From Simmondsia chinensis (taxonomy: Eukaryota > Streptophyta > Magnoliopsida > Caryophyllales > Simmondsiaceae), in NCBI GenBank assembly GCA_018398585.1, contig JAGTTD010000011.1, positions 20,998,926 to 21,062,925 of the forward strand: a stretch of 64,000 nt of DNA, written 5' to 3'. Position numbers and translations under genes: made by a program. The notes beneath the pieces are model-generated. The model was not told where the DNA came from. It saw nothing but the letters and a program-made list of their open reading frames with translations, and did not search any database. Shown here piece after piece: positions 1 to 12,200 of this stretch; the stretch's first letter is position 1, and every line of letters starts with the position of its first letter.

Positions 1-347
1 ACCATTAATTCATGACTGGATTTATTGGAGTCTAATGATGGTGACTCTTGAACTGCTGGGAGTTATGAATGTAGAGGCCTATAAATAGGGACCTCTTGTG
101 TATGGTTTAGGTATGGGGTTGAAAGCAAGAGACTAAAGATGTAGTCCAGTGGGAGGTAGAGTGTGAGTGAAAAACTCTGTTGTAATACCTCTGTTATAAT
201 AGTGAAATTATGTTGCTCCCCCTCCGTGGATGTAGGCTTCGGCTGAACCACGTAAATTCCGGTGTCTAATATTTTTCCCCATTCCCGTTTGATTCCGCAT
301 TTGCTATTTCGATTTAAGGTTCGGTAAATTCGTGAGTGGTCCTAACA
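1..347 (+). repeat. 5' LTR (partial)
   Basis: This matches the 3' LTR at 1675-2052 almost base for base and ends in CCTAACA. Its first roughly 30 bases are outside the window. A TATAAATAG promoter-like box lies near 80-88. Confidence 0.85.
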
Positions 348-349
348 AC

Positions 350-362
350 TGGTATCAGAGCC
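350..362 (+). other. Primer binding site, initiator-Met tRNA type
   Basis: TGGTATCAGAGCC lies two bases after the LTR end. It is complementary to the 3' end of plant initiator methionine tRNA and marks the start of minus-strand synthesis. Confidence 0.85.
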
Positions 363-1674
363 CCAGGTGGAACCTAAATTGGAGAAGTAGCTATTTGAGT
401 GGGAGGAAAGGACCGGTGGCTGGATGTACTGTTCCGGCGAGAAAAATAAAATAAACAAATAAAAATGGCGCTCCGGTGGTGCACAGTAGCGCATGGAGTG
501 CACGGTGGCTCGTGATAGGCACGAGGAGCACATGGAAGGCGCGTGATAGCGCGTGGTGTTGAACGAAAAAGGAAAAAGACTAGATCGGTGTACCTGGGTG
601 GTAGATTGTGGCCAGATCTACAGCAACCATGTGACTCAGGGCCGGGAAAGCAAAGAGGCAGCGGCGGAGGTTCACGGTGGTGGTGGCTCAGGGAGATCTA
701 GTGGTTCTTCATTCATGTTGTGGTTCAGATCTGGTGGGTTACTGTTCAAAACCACCAAGATTTGGTTGTTTTCGGGCTCGGTGACAGAGACTCGCGGTGG
801 TCGTTGGAAATTCGACCTCAGCATTGATGGCCTGGAAGTCGAAGAGATCGATAGTGGTTGTCTGCGTGGGGCTTCAAGTGTGGCGATGTTGCCTGTCTCG
901 AGGTGGCCGGTCAGTCCGACGGTGATGTCGATGGTGGCTGCGAGGTTGACGGTGTAGATGAAGACAATGAGAGAGTGGGACTTTAACTCCGGTGTCGGCG
1001 GTTGGCAGGTTCGTCACAGAAGACAACAATGCCGGAAAACTGATCTCGGGTGTTAACGGCAAAATCGAGGTCGAAGGTGAAGCGACGGCGGTGGTTCCCG
1101 GCGAGCGTCGTTGGTGGTGTTGGACACCAACGGTAAGGTTTTGAAGCGACGACGGTGTGGTTTCGAAGGTCGATGGTGGGAGTCGACGGCGAGAAGAACC
1201 TCGGTGGTGGTGCCAGCGTCATTAGTTGGTGCCAGTGAGGAAGACGAAGAGCCGAGAGGAGAGAGACAACCTCGAAGAGAGAGAGTCGCAGAGTGAAAAG
1301 GACAGAGCGAGAAGAAGATGAAAAGGCCTGAGAGGAGAGCCAGGAAAACGTCAGAGTAAAAGCAAAAAACACTGTTGCTAGGTTAATTTTTTGGGTTTAT
1401 GTTAAAGTTGAGTTGACCAGAGTAAAATTTAAAGCAAAAAATTAAACCTAGGTTTTTCTCTCGCTGTATAATTTGTCCGGAGTACGGTTTCATTTTTCTT
1501 GGGGTCCTGGTAATCAACGGGTTTAGGTTGACTGGCTGTTGAAGCGGAAAAATTTGGACCGGGTTAAAAAATAAAATCAGAGTTGGCGCATGTTGATTGC
1601 GTGTGAGGGGTGAAGCATGGAGGATTACTGTTACAATGCTGTTTCTGATCCTCATCAGTCTCCAAGTGGGAGAT

Positions 1675-2052
1675 TGTTAATATTGGAGACCGATGATAAT
1701 CTAAACCGTTAATTCATGACTGGATTTATTGGAGTCTAATGATGGTGACTCTTGAACTGTTGGGAGTTATGAATGTAGAGGCCTATAAATAGGGACCTCT
1801 TGTGTATGGTTTAGGTATGGGGTTGAAAGCAAGAGACTAAAGATGTAGTCCAGTGGGAGGTAGAGTGTGAGTAAGAAACTCTGTTGTAATACCTCTGTTA
1901 TAATAGTGAAATTATGTTGCTCCCCCTCCATGGATGTAGGTTTCGGCTGAACCACGTAAATTCCGGTGTCTAATATTTTTTCCCCATTCCCGTTTAATTC
2001 CGCATTTGCTATTTCGATTTAAGGTTCGGTAAATTCGTGAGTGGTCCTAACA
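1675..2052 (+). repeat. 3' LTR
   Basis: This 378-bp LTR starts TGTTAATATT and ends CCTAACA, preceded by the polypurine tract CCAAGTGGGAGAT (1662-1674). It carries the same TATAAATAG box as the left copy. The two LTRs differ by only a few substitutions where both are visible, suggesting a fairly recent insertion. Confidence 0.87.
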
Positions 2053-2806
2053 TATGATATATATGGGTGTGCAAGAAATAAGTGTGGGGGTGTCTGGATT
2101 TGTGGTATAGCTATGACTGGTGAAATGGAAAATGTTTTCATTCTCAATTCGTGCGTTCCATTATTGAGCCTAAAAAAAAAATTTTAAAAAAGCAAAAAAA
2201 TTAAAAAAAAATGTGATGGAGGAAATCGCTTTTAATGTTACAAACTGTCCATGTTCATAATTCCTCCTAAAAATCCAAGAAAGGAGTTTTACGTGGTTTA
2301 AATGCTTTAGAGCCAAATTGAAGAAGTTGCTCCACTAGTTTCGATGGCTTTTGAGCTATATTCCCAAAATATTTCCCACCTTGATCCTAAACCCCGTTAC
2401 AACCCCTGAAAAGTCCTTATGATTCGTATTATGCATGTGATCTCAGTGGTGGAGAATGAGAAGATATGCAAGCCTATGGTAGATCATTTCCATTGGAATG
2501 AATTTGAGCCTAAACACATACCTTTCAAACACAAGAGAGTCGAGTGTTTATTTCCGTGAGAGTCTACGCAGTTAGTTTATTCCATTTTCGAATGAAAATG
2601 CTTACTAAGTAATTGTAAGTTGTTTAAGAATGTTTGTTCATGATGTGCTATGAATTTTAGAGAGCTTGATTGCTCTTTGTTGATGGCATTGCAACCTTGG
2701 TGTTTTTGGAAAAGTAAATTTGAGTTTTGCTTGAGGTCGAGCAAAAGTTAAGTGTGGGGGAATTTGATGAGAATGCAAAATGTCATATTTTTCTCCTTAA
2801 TTTTCA
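2053..2806 (+). mobile_element. Ty3-gypsy (Athila/Tat-like) 3' remnant
   Basis: This stretch is non-coding. It ends with GCTTGAGGTCGAGCAAAAG followed by AAGTGTGGGGGAATT and TGATGAG, which resembles the 3' untranslated end, polypurine tract and LTR start seen in plant Athila/Tat gypsy elements. A second AGTGTGGGGG lies near 2082. About 40 bases of presumed LTR (from about 2765) remain before the sequence changes abruptly into the body of a LINE. The copia-like element on the left appears to have inserted into this remnant. The assignment rests on motif style only. Confidence 0.55.
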
Positions 2807-4284
2807 TTTGCTATGAGAGCTCCATCCATAATCTGTCTACCCTTCACAAATGCTGTTTGGTTTTGTCCTATCAACCCTGGAATTACCTTAGCAAGTCTTT
2901 TACTTAGGATCTTTGAGATGATCTTGTAGACACAACCCACCATGTTTATAGGCCTAAATTCTGCAATATCAACAGCTCCATCTATCTTTGGGACAAGAGT
3001 AACCCATGTTGTGTTCACCGAGTGATTCAATTTTGCTGCAGTAAAGAACTCCCTTATGTACGCAAGTAGGTCCTCACCTAGAGTATTCCACATTTCTTTC
3101 AAATCTAGGCGCTTTGCTTCCATTGCAATCCCATAGAACCTGCTTGATTTCTTGGAAGCTTGGAATTTCTTCTATGCACTCTGAAACTTCAGCTGACAGT
3201 GAAGGAAGTCGCAGATCACCATACTCTAGCCTGTTATGGATCGACTCAGTATAAAGCTGCTGGAAGTATGCTGTTATTGCTTGCTTCATCTGCCTTTGCT
3301 TGTGATGCACCTCACCCCAGACTCTAATTCTATGTAAAGCCTTCTTTTTGGACCTCATGGTGGCAAGTGTATGGAAGTATTTTGTGTTTTGGTCCATCTC
3401 CGTGATCTCTTTGCTTCTTGAAAGTTGTAACGCGTAACGCTCCTTTCTCCTATACCATATCCATAACAATGAAGTGGCAGCCTGCTTTCTTGCTTGGTCT
3501 TCCTCTGATAAATGCGAATCCTCAGCTCTAGCTCTGATTCTGTCCAATTCCTCTTCAAGTGCACTTATTTTCAGATCAATATGCCCATACACCTCCTTAT
3601 TCCACTTCTTTAGCGGCTGCTGCAATCTTTTTAGCTTCTTAACAAAAAACAATCCTTGGTTTCTTGTCCATTCCTCTTGAACTATCTTTGAGTATTGTGG
3701 GTGGGAGAACCAACAATCAAAACATCTGAATGGTTTTGGCCCCCATTGACTTTCATCAAGCTGGACAACAATGGGACAGTGATCTGAGAGGCCTTTTTTA
3801 AGGCCAAACATTTGCAAGTGTGGGAATTTGCTTAGCCAATCCTTATGCACAAGAACCCTGTCAATGCGGCTCATTGCTTATCCTCTTGACCATGTGAATT
3901 TCCTAACAGAAAATGGAACATCAATCAACCCTGTTATATTCAAGAAGTCCCTAAAGTCGTTCATGCCTTGTGTGATGACATCCCTTCCTTTTCTTTCACC
4001 AGCATTGAGAACCTCATTGAAATCCCCAAAGACAAATGCAGGGATGTCATTAGCAGAGAACACTCTTTGTAACTCCTCCCATACTGCCAATCTGTCAGTT
4101 CTATTACATGGCCCATACACCAGACATAGCAAGCATACAAAATCCTCCTGCAGCATGGATCCTACTAGACATATCCATCTTGTGCCCTTTAGTGTGTAAG
4201 TTACTGTAAACAAATCATCATCCCATATGAGTATCAGACCCCCAGAGCCTCCCACAGCTGCAACCTCCTCCCAATGACTTGTGT

Positions 4285-4315
<31 letters not shown>

Positions 4316-4446
4316 AACATTTTTTTTATTTCCTTTGCAGTTAATGTGCTGTGTTTTGTCTCAACTAATCCTAGCACTGTTAACTTATGTGATATTACAA
4401 TGTCTTTTATTGCTGATTTTTTCTCTTGACGCCCAAATCCCCTCAC
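2797..4446 (-). pseudogene. LINE ORF2: endonuclease plus truncated reverse transcriptase, broken
   Basis: The N-terminal fragment (4446-4234) begins MRGFGRQEKK and contains LGLVETKH, as at the start of L1 endonucleases, then runs into a polyglycine stretch from a 28-base homopolymer. The next fragment (4255-3878) has AFVFGDFNEVLNAGERKG, a conserved endonuclease motif. After a stop, 3874-3074 has IDRVLVHKDW and the catalytic GLSDHCPIVV, then the linker leading into RT up to GSKAP. A frameshift near 3123 leads to 3123-2797, with TLVPKIDGA, FRPINMVGCVYKIISKIL and FVKGRQIMDG, the first conserved RT blocks. The catalytic aspartate block and everything after it are absent. Confidence 0.85.
4288..4315. 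repeat. Poly(C) tract of 28 bases inside LINE endonuclease
   Basis: An uninterrupted run of 28 C on the plus strand (G on the coding strand) sits at a Gly-Gly site in the endonuclease and coincides with the frame change between the first two ORF2 fragments. Its exact length should be treated with caution, as such tracts are prone to sequencing and assembly error. Confidence 0.9.
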
Positions 4447-4463
4447 ATTTCAAGCACATACCT

Positions 4464-6388
4464 TCATTTCTTGGAGACTGGTAGAGGAATCCTCTTCTTC
4501 TTCTTCTTCTCCTTTCTTCTGTTTATAGTGAAGTCGTCCTCCTGTGTGGCACACATGATTTTGAGAAGCTCTGCTTTCGATCCATTGAACTTGTATCCAA
4601 TTGATTGTCCAATAGACCAGGCTTGTCTGGCTCTCTCCTTTCCTTTTCTTGGTCTTCTGCTTTGTGTATGTTCTTGTGTTTCACTCGTTTCCACAGGAAG
4701 CTCAGTATTTGCATCAGTTGTTCCTGAGAAATCCTTTGTAAGATCCACAAAAATCTCTACTTCTTCATTTGTTTGTTCCCGGTTTTGTTGTGTTGCTGGT
4801 GCCTCATTTTGAAATTCAAATTCTTGTGACTTTTGCGTGATGGACTGGTCTGTGTCCAAGTCTAGTGGCTGGTTCTTTTGTCCCTCCTCATTAATGAGAG
4901 TTGCTTCTTCCCCATATTGTCCTTGCAAAAGTACATGTACTCGTTCTTCCAAAAAGGTACTTTTTTGGCTTACAGTTAATGCTTCTTGTACCATTGTTTC
5001 CTTTGCTCCTTCCACACGGTACAGCTGCAGGTCTTCCCCTCTTTCTTCCTCACTTTGACCTCCGGTGGGCCACCTGGTTGTTTCCGGTCCAGTGGAGCCC
5101 CCTCCTGAGGTTGCTGAGTTTACACCTTCACTTGAATTCTCCTGTCCACTTGGTGTCTCTTCAACCCTCGAGAGAAACTCAAAGTTAGATTGATGATCCA
5201 ATTGTTGCTCACTCCCTGTCAGCATTGCAATAGGGACTGGCTCATAGCATTGTTCAGTCCGCATCATTTCTAGCTCCTCCGTTCCTTGTTGTGTTGCATT
5301 CCACTTGTGGTCCCCACTCCCCTCCCCTATCTCTTTAACAAATAAGGTATGCTGCCTACCATCAATCGACATGCATACACACTCAGCAATAAGGGATGTA
5401 GAAGTTGTTTCAATCTAGATCATTCCTTCTTCAAACGACTCGTCCCACTGTCCATCCCTTCCAAGTTGAATAACTTTCCCCCATGATTGTGCTATCTTAT
5501 TAAGGTTATACTTGGACCATCCATAAAAAGGCATTCCGTGGATGGCTAGCCAAGTTGTCCTTTCCTTGCAGCAATCATCCTCTCTCATTCTTCTTATACT
5601 TTGGCACCATCTCTTCATCCACCCTTCTTCCTCCCTCTAGAACTCATTTCTCTCAAACTGCCTAGCAAAGGTGAGGATCCACTACTTCTTTCCTATGTCC
5701 CTGATCTTGAGTATTGCATTATGTCTTGAGCATGTTTGTAGAGGAATATCCGATTGTTTTATCGACTGTTCCGCTACGCATAACAAGCTCCTATCCACTT
5801 CGTCCACCCTGGAATCGTCCTTCATACATTGGATCAGTTTCATCCGATTTGTTTGGCCCTAGAAACTATATCTATTTTCCTCCTCTTGTTGGTAATGTTC
5901 TGCTCTCCTCTCCTCCTCAGGTACTCTTCTATTGCTTATGGTGTTGCTAAACCGAGCAAACTTTACTACCAACATGCTTCTCTGAGAGCCGTGCCATTGA
6001 GTCCCTATATGGCCCTTACAGCATCATCCTGATGATGAAATTGAACAAATCCAAAGATGTGTCTTGTGTTAGGTCTCTTCTTGTGGGAGACATTTGTTTC
6101 CTTCATCTATCCATATCTTTGGAAAAGATGGAAAAGCCTTTGTGAGTCGAAGTAGACCGGCAAATTGTCAACAAAAAGTGATCTTGGTTGGGTATTGGGG
6201 TCCTGTCGCTCTTGTGTTGTTTGATGTTCATGGCTGCTCTGCGTCCCATTGTCCCCTCCTAGATGTTGTTCCTCATTGTATCTTCTATGTCCTGTGTTAT
6301 CTTCATACACCCATCCACCTCTCATGCCATCTTCAAATTGTGCAACCCTCCAAACCCTCCCTTGCCATTGTACTCCAGCAGCGCTCAT
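4464..6388 (-). pseudogene. LINE ORF1 (RRM plus DUF4283-like), broken
   Basis: In plant L1 elements ORF1 is the RNA-binding protein of the retrotransposition particle. The N-terminal piece (6388-6107) ends with SLFVDNLP and LFHLFQRYG, the RNP2 strand and first helix of an RRM. About 60 bases further, in a different frame, HIFGFVQF gives RNP1, followed by an in-frame stop. A second piece (5618-5415) has WLAIHGMPFYGWSKYN, resembling the conserved tryptophan region of LINE DUF4283 proteins. A third piece (5372-4464) is a hydrophilic, Glu/Gln-rich tail ending in a Lys-rich cluster. The reading frame is interrupted at least three times. Confidence 0.75.
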
Positions 6389-6460
6389 TGCTCTTTGGGT
6401 CCTATGTGTGGTCCACTCAAGTGTGTTGAAATTTTGTTCAACATACTAGATCCACGTCAC

Positions 6461-8451
6461 TAAATGCGTTATGTTTTTCGCTCAGGGATCAATGTTTATG
6501 AAACTATTATTTTGAGTCCTCTATATAGTCCATGTAAAACACAAGTATGCTTAGGTCAACACCTTTTAAGATCAACCAACATGCGTTTTCGGCTTATTTG
6601 GTGAAGAATACATTTCTTCCACTCCACAAATAGTGGGGGTCAATTGAAGGAAAACATAATTTTTATTGTCAAGTTAATTATCACATTGAAAGGAAAAACA
6701 GGTATATGGTACCAAACACTTGATATCCTACCTTGGTCTTGCTAATTTTAACTCATTTCGTTGACTTATGTAGGCCATGATGTTTGAGAAACCAATGTCC
6801 TATGGATAAAAAACATTTATTGAGCCTAAGTTTGAGATGTTGCCATTGGCACACAAACAATAACTACTTTAAAAGTTCTAATGAAATTGTTGATCCATCC
6901 TAATTGATTCCAAATAGGAAATAGAACCATTTACTTCTTTCCTTACTTCGAAATGTTTTGAAATTAAGGATCAAGATTATTGTGACATTATATAGACAAC
7001 TGGACCATGAACTTGGTAGCATTGACCATGGATGGACCCTTGAGTGACATATTACTGAGCTGCTATGTTATCTTAAAATTATCTTGCTCTAATTAATCTT
7101 AGAGTCCGTCTTTAAGCATCAACTTGATACATATCATCTATTTTAAAGCGCTTAATTGTTTCATGGAAGAAAATTGTGACACGGTTGCATGTCCAAGGTA
7201 GTGCTTCTAAAAGGATGATAGGTGAATACTTCACATATTTGATGGTTTTGTTTTGTAATTGCGATGCATATGAAGATGGGGAAATGGTATGATATGTGCT
7301 TGGTAATAACATTCGCTTAATTTACTAATTAACATCCACATTTTTTTTTCCTCCCTCAATATTAACATAGGTGTTATATGATTTACACCGAGTGTAATAA
7401 ATTGACCCATGTATAGACATTGTTTTCATCATAGGACTACACTTCACTATCATTGCAATATTTGAAAGGAAATGATTTATACTTGGTATCACAAAAAGTA
7501 CCTGAGTACACCTAAAGGTTATGAGCAGAATGTAACTTGCGTGACATATATCTACTACCGCATATGCTTTAATAATGATGGGATAAGGATTGATCAAAAA
7601 GCACTACTAACAGAAAAGGAAAGGAGAGTTTGTTGCTCTTTGCACCCTTTGTTGAGGCATGCTATAAGGGAATAGATTTATATGAGTCATATTGTGATTA
7701 ATTTGCATGCTATAAAGATCATATTGACATCACTAGATTGATTTTCTTATGTGATGGACATGGCTGTGAAATGGGTTCCCGGTTATAGGGTGGGCTTCAA
7801 ATGTCGAGAAGTGTTAATATTGCAGGGTACCAATGGCAAGGTAACCCATGTAGAGGGTGTGATCCTCCAAATGGGAGGCATCGTACGGTGTCCTATTGGA
7901 AGATATGCTGCGTTATGCCAGAGTCCTCGTTGATGAGGCAAAGTAGTGGAAACAAATGGAGATATTGCTCATTAACATTATGTTGTGGTTGCACCACTAC
8001 TTTTGAGAGGTGCATGATAACTTACCATTTCGGTAGGTCTAGATCTCTAGATTATAGTAAGATAAGTTCTTACTGGTGGCAACGTTATGATTATGTGAGA
8101 TACTGTGTTGATTTTTAACAAAAACTCTAGCTAGAGTTGAGATCTAGAGGACATCGAGGGGGATGCGGCTAAAGCCAAATGACGAATAAATCACTCATGA
8201 GGATACCTCGAAACGGAACAAACGAATCATGGAGTGATGTGGCGAGCATGCTTCATATATGAATTGAATTAAATAAGTCTATTCGTATGGAGTCAAGCAT
8301 GCATACTTGTGAAAGTAATGGAGGCTAAGCAAATATAGCTCTTAATGTGCTCTATAGCCCATACGGGTGGGATGTGTGGCCACGAGCACATCCTTGACGG
8401 ACTCATCTATATGAATGTAGAAGTAAAGGCCGCTTCTATGAGAGCTCAGGC
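6461..8451 (+). mobile_element. Non-coding interior of an old LTR retrotransposon (probable left part)
   Basis: No open frame here resembles a known protein. The last 300 bases (about 8150-8451) have the style of the 3' untranslated interior of copia-type elements, and they continue across the younger copia insertion into 14347-14601, which ends in a purine tract and an LTR. The sequence just left of the insertion (GAGCTCAGGC) and just right of it (CAGGCTAGTT) would have been contiguous. The part from 6461 to about 8100 is AT-rich and unassigned. No matching 5' LTR is present, so this copy is truncated or a large internal-deletion derivative. Confidence 0.45.
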
Positions 8452-9234
8452 TGTTGGTGTATTTTCAAAATATGTGTTGTATAATACGTGTATATATATA
8501 TATATGTTAATGCTGTTTATGTATGTATAAGATGTATTTGAGATTTTTTCGATACTTATTTTGAATGTTTAGAGATTGTTAGGGCTGTGTTTCGACACAT
8601 GGGCCATGTGTGTTGACACAAAATCCTACAGAACGATGGGGAAACAACTGTGTGTTGACACACATGGCCCGTGTGTCCACACACAGGCCTTTACAGAAGC
8701 ACACGGAGGAAGTCTGTGTGTCGACCCATAGGAAGTGTGTGTCGACGCACAGATCTACAGTAACGATGTGTTTCGATTTGTGTGTCGACACACAGGTGCT
8801 GTGTGTCGACACACAGCTTCGACGCACATGTCTGTTTTGACGGTTTGTCTGCGCGGTTTTTCCTAGTTCTTTGTTTCAAATGTGGCTCTTCTATTTGAGA
8901 CGTCTCCTTACATGTATACATATATATATATCTTCCACACTTTGATGAATCAATTAATTGGGTGAAAAACACAAGGGAAAAACAAGATTAAAAGATCTCT
9001 GCATTCAAAGTGTTCTTGTTGTTGTGTTCTTGAACAAAAACACCGATCTCTCCATATCTCGATCTTTTTCTCCCTTTACACATTCTCACTTCATTTTTGG
9101 TTGTTGTATCCCTGAGGATATTTAGTATAGCTAAATAAACCTTAAGGAAAGTGATTACAAGGCCTCAACACCTGAGATCTCTCGGTTACCCGGTTGCAAG
9201 TATTTTGCAAGTATTTCGATAATTTGTTATAACA
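8452..9234 (+). repeat. Copia 5' LTR with palindrome array
   Basis: This 783-bp LTR is about 110 bp longer than its 3' partner because of extra copies and small duplications in its middle and end. Between about 8590 and 8830 there are repeated GTGTGTCGACACAC-type palindromes; perfect 16-bp copies TGTGTGTCGACACACA lie at 8779-8794 and 8800-8815, with degenerate copies around them. A duplicated GCAAGTATTT appears near the 3' end. A (TA)n tract lies near 8490-8504. Confidence 0.92.
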
Positions 9235-9284
9235 ATCTTAAGGTTTAATTTCTGACATGGGTTTTGCCTTCATCACTAAGGGAA

Positions 9285-12200
9285 ATGATAGCCAACTTTG
9301 TGAAGTTGGACCGGTTTGATGGCGGGAACTTCCGCCGGTGGCAGAGGAAGATGTACTTCCTCATCACGACTCTGAATGTGGTGTATGTCCTGAATAAACC
9401 ATCTCCATCCCCCGTCTCTGAGGAGGAGGAGACCTTGGCCGAGCAAAGGCCTAGACTGAAGTGGGAGAATGATGACTACATCTGCAGAGGGCATATTCTG
9501 AATGGAATGACTGATGCCTTGTTCGATATTTACTCAAACGTACCGACCGCGAAGGAACTGTGAGACGCACTTGAGGCACGCTATATGGCCGAGGATGCTA
9601 CAAGCAAAAAGTTCTTGGTTAGTCAATTTAACAATTATAAGATGGTTGATGATCGTTCTGTCATGAAGCAATTCCATGAAATCAAACGAATATTAAATAA
9701 TTTCAAACAACATAAAATGAACATAGACGATACAATTGTTGTTTCTTCCTTAATTGACAAACTTCCTCCTTCTTGGACAGATGTTAAGAAAAGTCTTAAA
9801 CAAAAGAAGGAGGATATGTCAATAAAGGAATTGACTAACCATTTACGTGTTGAGGAAGGTTACAAGGTACAGGATGACAACAAAGACCACCCTGGTGATG
9901 TTGGTAAAATCAACATCACAGAAGAAGGCCAATCGAGCAAGGGACCCAAGAGAAACGGACACTTCCAAAAGAAGAAGAATGACAAGAGGCCAAAAGTGGT
10001 CTGTTGGGAGTGTCAAAAGTCCGATCACTTACGCAAGGACTGTTACCGCCTTAAAAAGAATAAAGGCAAGGGGCTTGATCATTGCGCCAAAAATTCGAAC
10101 GAGAGGTTCGTGGTGATGATATCGGAAGTCAATCTAGTCGAGAGTGATAACTCTTGGTGGATTGACTCAAGGGCCACGAGACATGTGTGTAAGGACAGGG
10201 GGTTCTTCATGACTTTTGAGCCCATGAACAACGGAACTGAGTTGTTCAAGGGAAATGGGGCGTAGGTACCAGTTAAAGGAAAGGGAAAAGTTGATTTACT
10301 TTTCACATCTGGAAAAATCCTTACTTTAACCGATGTATGCTTCGCCCCTGACGTTAAGAAGAACCTTGTGTCTGGTGGCCTGTTAAATAAGTTTGGGTTG
10401 AAGTTGGTCTTCGAAGTTGACAAGTTTATTTTGTCAAAGTGTGGAGTTTTTGTTGGCAAAGGGTACTTATGTAATGGTATGTTCAAAATGAACATTGATA
10501 ATAAAATTGGAAGTTCTATTTATATGCTTGACTTGTCATTTTTATGGCATCAAAGATTAGGTCATGTAAATTTTCGTAGATTGCATGAAATGGTTAATTC
10601 TTTGTTGATTCCTCACATAGATAAAGTTGATGACAAATGCAAAACGTGCATGCTAACTAAGATAACGAAATTGCCATTTCCTTCAGTGCAAAGAGAGACT
10701 AATCTACTTGACCTAGTATATAGCGATTTATGTGATTTCAAGCGCACACCGATTTTAGGTGGAAAGAATTACGTTGTGACAATTATTGACGACTGTTTGA
10801 GATTTTGTTATGTATATCTGATAAGTAACAAAGATGAGTCGCTTGATAGATTTAAAGCATATAAAGCAGAAACTGAATTACACTGTGAGACCTTCCTCAA
10901 GCGTCTAAGGTCGGACTGTGGTGGGGAGTACTACGAGCCTAAATATTTCAAAACCATAGGAATAATACATGAAATAACTGCACCATATACGCTACAACAA
11001 AATGGCGTGGCAGAGAGGAAAAACTGGACTCTAATTGAGATGGTTAATTCCATGTTATCTTATTCCGGTCTCAGCGATGGGTTTTGGGGTGATGTTATGT
11101 TAACAGCCTGTCATATAGTGAATAGAGTTCCAAACAAAAGAAATAAAATAACCCCATACAAGTTGTGGAACAAACGAGCCCCTAATTTGAATTATTTGAA
11201 AGTGTGGGTGTAAGGCAGTTGTTAAAGTCCCTGAACCTAAACGGAAAAAGTTAGATGAAAGAGGCATTGATTGCATCTTTGTGGATTATGCGTCACATAG
11301 CAAGGCATATCGGTTCTATGTAGTCGAACCTAATGATTATATCAATGTGAATACGATAATAGAATCGAGAGACGCCATATTCAACGAGAATCGGTTTATT
11401 TCTATCCTTAGACTGAGGGATTATGTACCAGTTGAAAGTAACACTCAAGTGTCGAATGACGATGTTCGTCATGAGAGGGAAGATATCCCTGAAAGTGCTC
11501 TAGAACTCCGTAAGAGTAAGAGAGCGAGGAAAGAGAAATCTTTCGGTTTCGGACTTCTACACATATTTTGTAGAAGGTTCGAGGAACGATGTGGACCAAG
11601 TGGTTCCATATTGTTGTGTCATGGAAGCTGATCCCATGACGTTTAATGAGGCAATGAGGTCTCATGATGCCTCGTTTTCGAAAGAGGCCATAAATGATGA
11701 GATGGATTCCATCTTAGGTAAAAATACCTGGATCCTTGTGGACCTACCACGAGGAAGTAAGCCCATCGGATGTAAATGGATCTTCAAAAAGAAGATGAAA
11801 GTCAATGGAATGATTGACAAGTAACAAAATCGACGATAAGGGTATTGATAGCCCTTGCCTTCATTTTTAAATTAGTGATACACCAAATGGATTTCAAAAC
11901 GGTATTCCTGAATAGTGAGCTAGAGGAGGAAGTATACATGGAACAACCAGAAGAGTTTGTTGTTCCAGTCCAAGAGCGAAAAGTATGTAAATTCATACGC
12001 TCTCTATATGGGCTAAAGCAAGCCCCGAAGCAATGGCATCAGAAGTTTGATCAAGTTGTACTCAACAACGGATTCGTTATAAACGAATCAGATAAATGTG
12101 TCTATAGCAAGTTTGATAATGACAAAGGGGTCATTATATGTTTGTATGTCGATGACATGCTGATTTTCGGTATTGATATGGAACAAGTAGAGAGAACCAA

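Larger units (their letters stand above)
1..2052 (+). mobile_element. Short non-autonomous copia-like LTR retrotransposon, 5' end outside window
   Basis: Two near-identical direct repeats (1-347 and 1675-2052) enclose a 1.3-kb interior. The left repeat is followed by a methionine-tRNA-type primer site and the right one is preceded by a purine tract, which is the layout of an LTR retrotransposon. The interior has no gag, protease, integrase or reverse transcriptase in any frame, so any movement would depend on enzymes from another element. The interior is GC-richer than its surroundings, with many ggtggt-type repeats, and the short open frames in it look like low-complexity by-products. The primer-site and polypurine style (AGTGGGAGAT then TGTTA) is copia-like. 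The target duplication cannot be tested because the left end lies outside the window; the five bases on the right are TATGA. Confidence 0.85.
2797..6460 (-). mobile_element. L1-type LINE retrotransposon, 3' half missing
   Basis: Reading leftwards on the minus strand, the element holds an ORF1 with an RRM (about 6170-5950) and a DUF4283-like part (about 5620-5420), then an acidic tail, then ORF2 with an endonuclease domain and the start of reverse transcriptase. It stops abruptly at about 2797, inside the N-terminal part of RT; the catalytic RT motifs, the C-terminal zinc region, the 3' UTR and poly(A) are absent. Loss of the 3' rather than 5' end is not the usual LINE truncation, so a later deletion or rearrangement is likely. 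Many stops and frameshifts show it is dead. The 5' limit near 6460 is approximate. Confidence 0.85.

Noticed and set aside
553..957. 134-codon open frame in the small LTR element
   Set aside because: Gly/Ser/Arg-rich translation of a GGTGGT-type low-complexity stretch, with no retroelement domain.
8579..8972. Regularly repeated dyads with open frames on both strands (repeated Cys-Val-Asp-Thr-Gln translations)
   Set aside because: These come from the LTR palindrome array. Unit lengths and spacers are irregular and it lies inside an LTR, so it is neither a CRISPR array nor a repeat protein.
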